Source: Nitrosopumilus sp. BACL13 MAG-121220-bin23
GTDB taxonomy: Archaea; Thermoproteota; Nitrososphaeria; Nitrososphaerales; Nitrosopumilaceae
DNA length: 6,296 bases
Assembly: GCA_001437625.1 (NCBI GenBank)
Contig: LIAL01000063.1
Span: 1-6,296 of the forward strand
Reading direction: 5' to 3'
The translations under genes were made by a program, and so were the position numbers. The notes under the pieces are model-generated. The model was not told the DNA's origin and searched no databases. It was given only the letters and a program-made list of their open reading frames with translations. Positions 6,251 through 6,296 of this stretch are shown piece after piece (position 1 is the first letter of the stretch; the number at the start of each line of letters is the position of its first letter).

Positions 6251-6296
6251 CTATCAGGTGGATTTAAAATATTATAAAATTATAACATATATGTAT
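6251..6296. other. A/T-rich edge region without a recognisable gene
   Basis: The last 46 bases are almost pure A/T, with several TATA-like words (ATTATAAAATTATAA) and a 10-base palindrome ACATATATGT at 6285-6294. This could be a promoter for a rightward gene beyond the window. No coding frame of note is visible. Confidence 0.3.

Noticed and set aside
6224..6276. Short GTG-started plus-strand frame across the inverted repeat
   Set aside because: The reading frame is a by-product of the palindrome and has no start signal or protein-like composition.

Overview
The window looks like the genome of a marine ammonia-oxidising archaeon of the Nitrosopumilus type (Thaumarchaeota/Nitrososphaerota). 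This assignment is inferred from several signs: very low G+C, archaeal A/T-rich TATA boxes about 26-30 bases before many start codons (leaderless or nearly leaderless transcripts), archaeal-type TrpA and CTP synthase, tightly packed short transcription units, and small stand-alone zinc-ribbon proteins. No ribosomal RNA or other taxonomic marker is present, so genus-level placement is a guess.

Region by region. (1) 1-565, minus strand: a HAD-superfamily phosphatase that runs off the left edge with only its C-terminal tip missing. (2) 566-1052: this would be a 487-base gene-free gap, but it holds two divergent micro-ORFs (25 and 26 codons), each encoding one hydrophobic helix. (3) 1053-1388, plus: a 111-residue, highly charged protein of unknown function. 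(4) 1451-1576, minus: a 41-residue zinc-ribbon protein, convergent with the previous gene across a small candidate terminator. (5) 1729-4195, plus: trpA (tryptophan synthase alpha chain), then pyrG (CTP synthase) 55 bases later, probably co-transcribed. (6) 4215-5213, minus: an NAD kinase-like protein with an altered GGDGT motif, fused to a C-terminal winged-helix DNA-binding domain and convergent with pyrG. (7) 5214-5344: a divergent promoter region carrying an imperfect palindrome. (8) 5345-5544, plus: two micro-genes in tandem (32 and 31 codons, 5 bases apart); the second is a miniature zinc ribbon. (9) 5546-6178, minus: a 210-residue orphan protein ending one base from the zinc-ribbon stop codon. 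(10) 6217-6250: a perfect 14-base inverted repeat just upstream of that gene's TATA box.

The recognisable genes are core metabolism: tryptophan synthesis, CTP synthesis, NADP supply and a small-molecule phosphatase. They do not form one pathway. The least ordinary part is the right-hand third. There, an NAD kinase-like protein that carries its own DNA-binding domain sits across a palindrome from a bicistron of tiny genes. Autoregulation or NAD(P)-linked control at that palindrome is a testable hypothesis, not a demonstrated system. I see no CRISPR array, insertion sequence, tRNA, rRNA or integrase.
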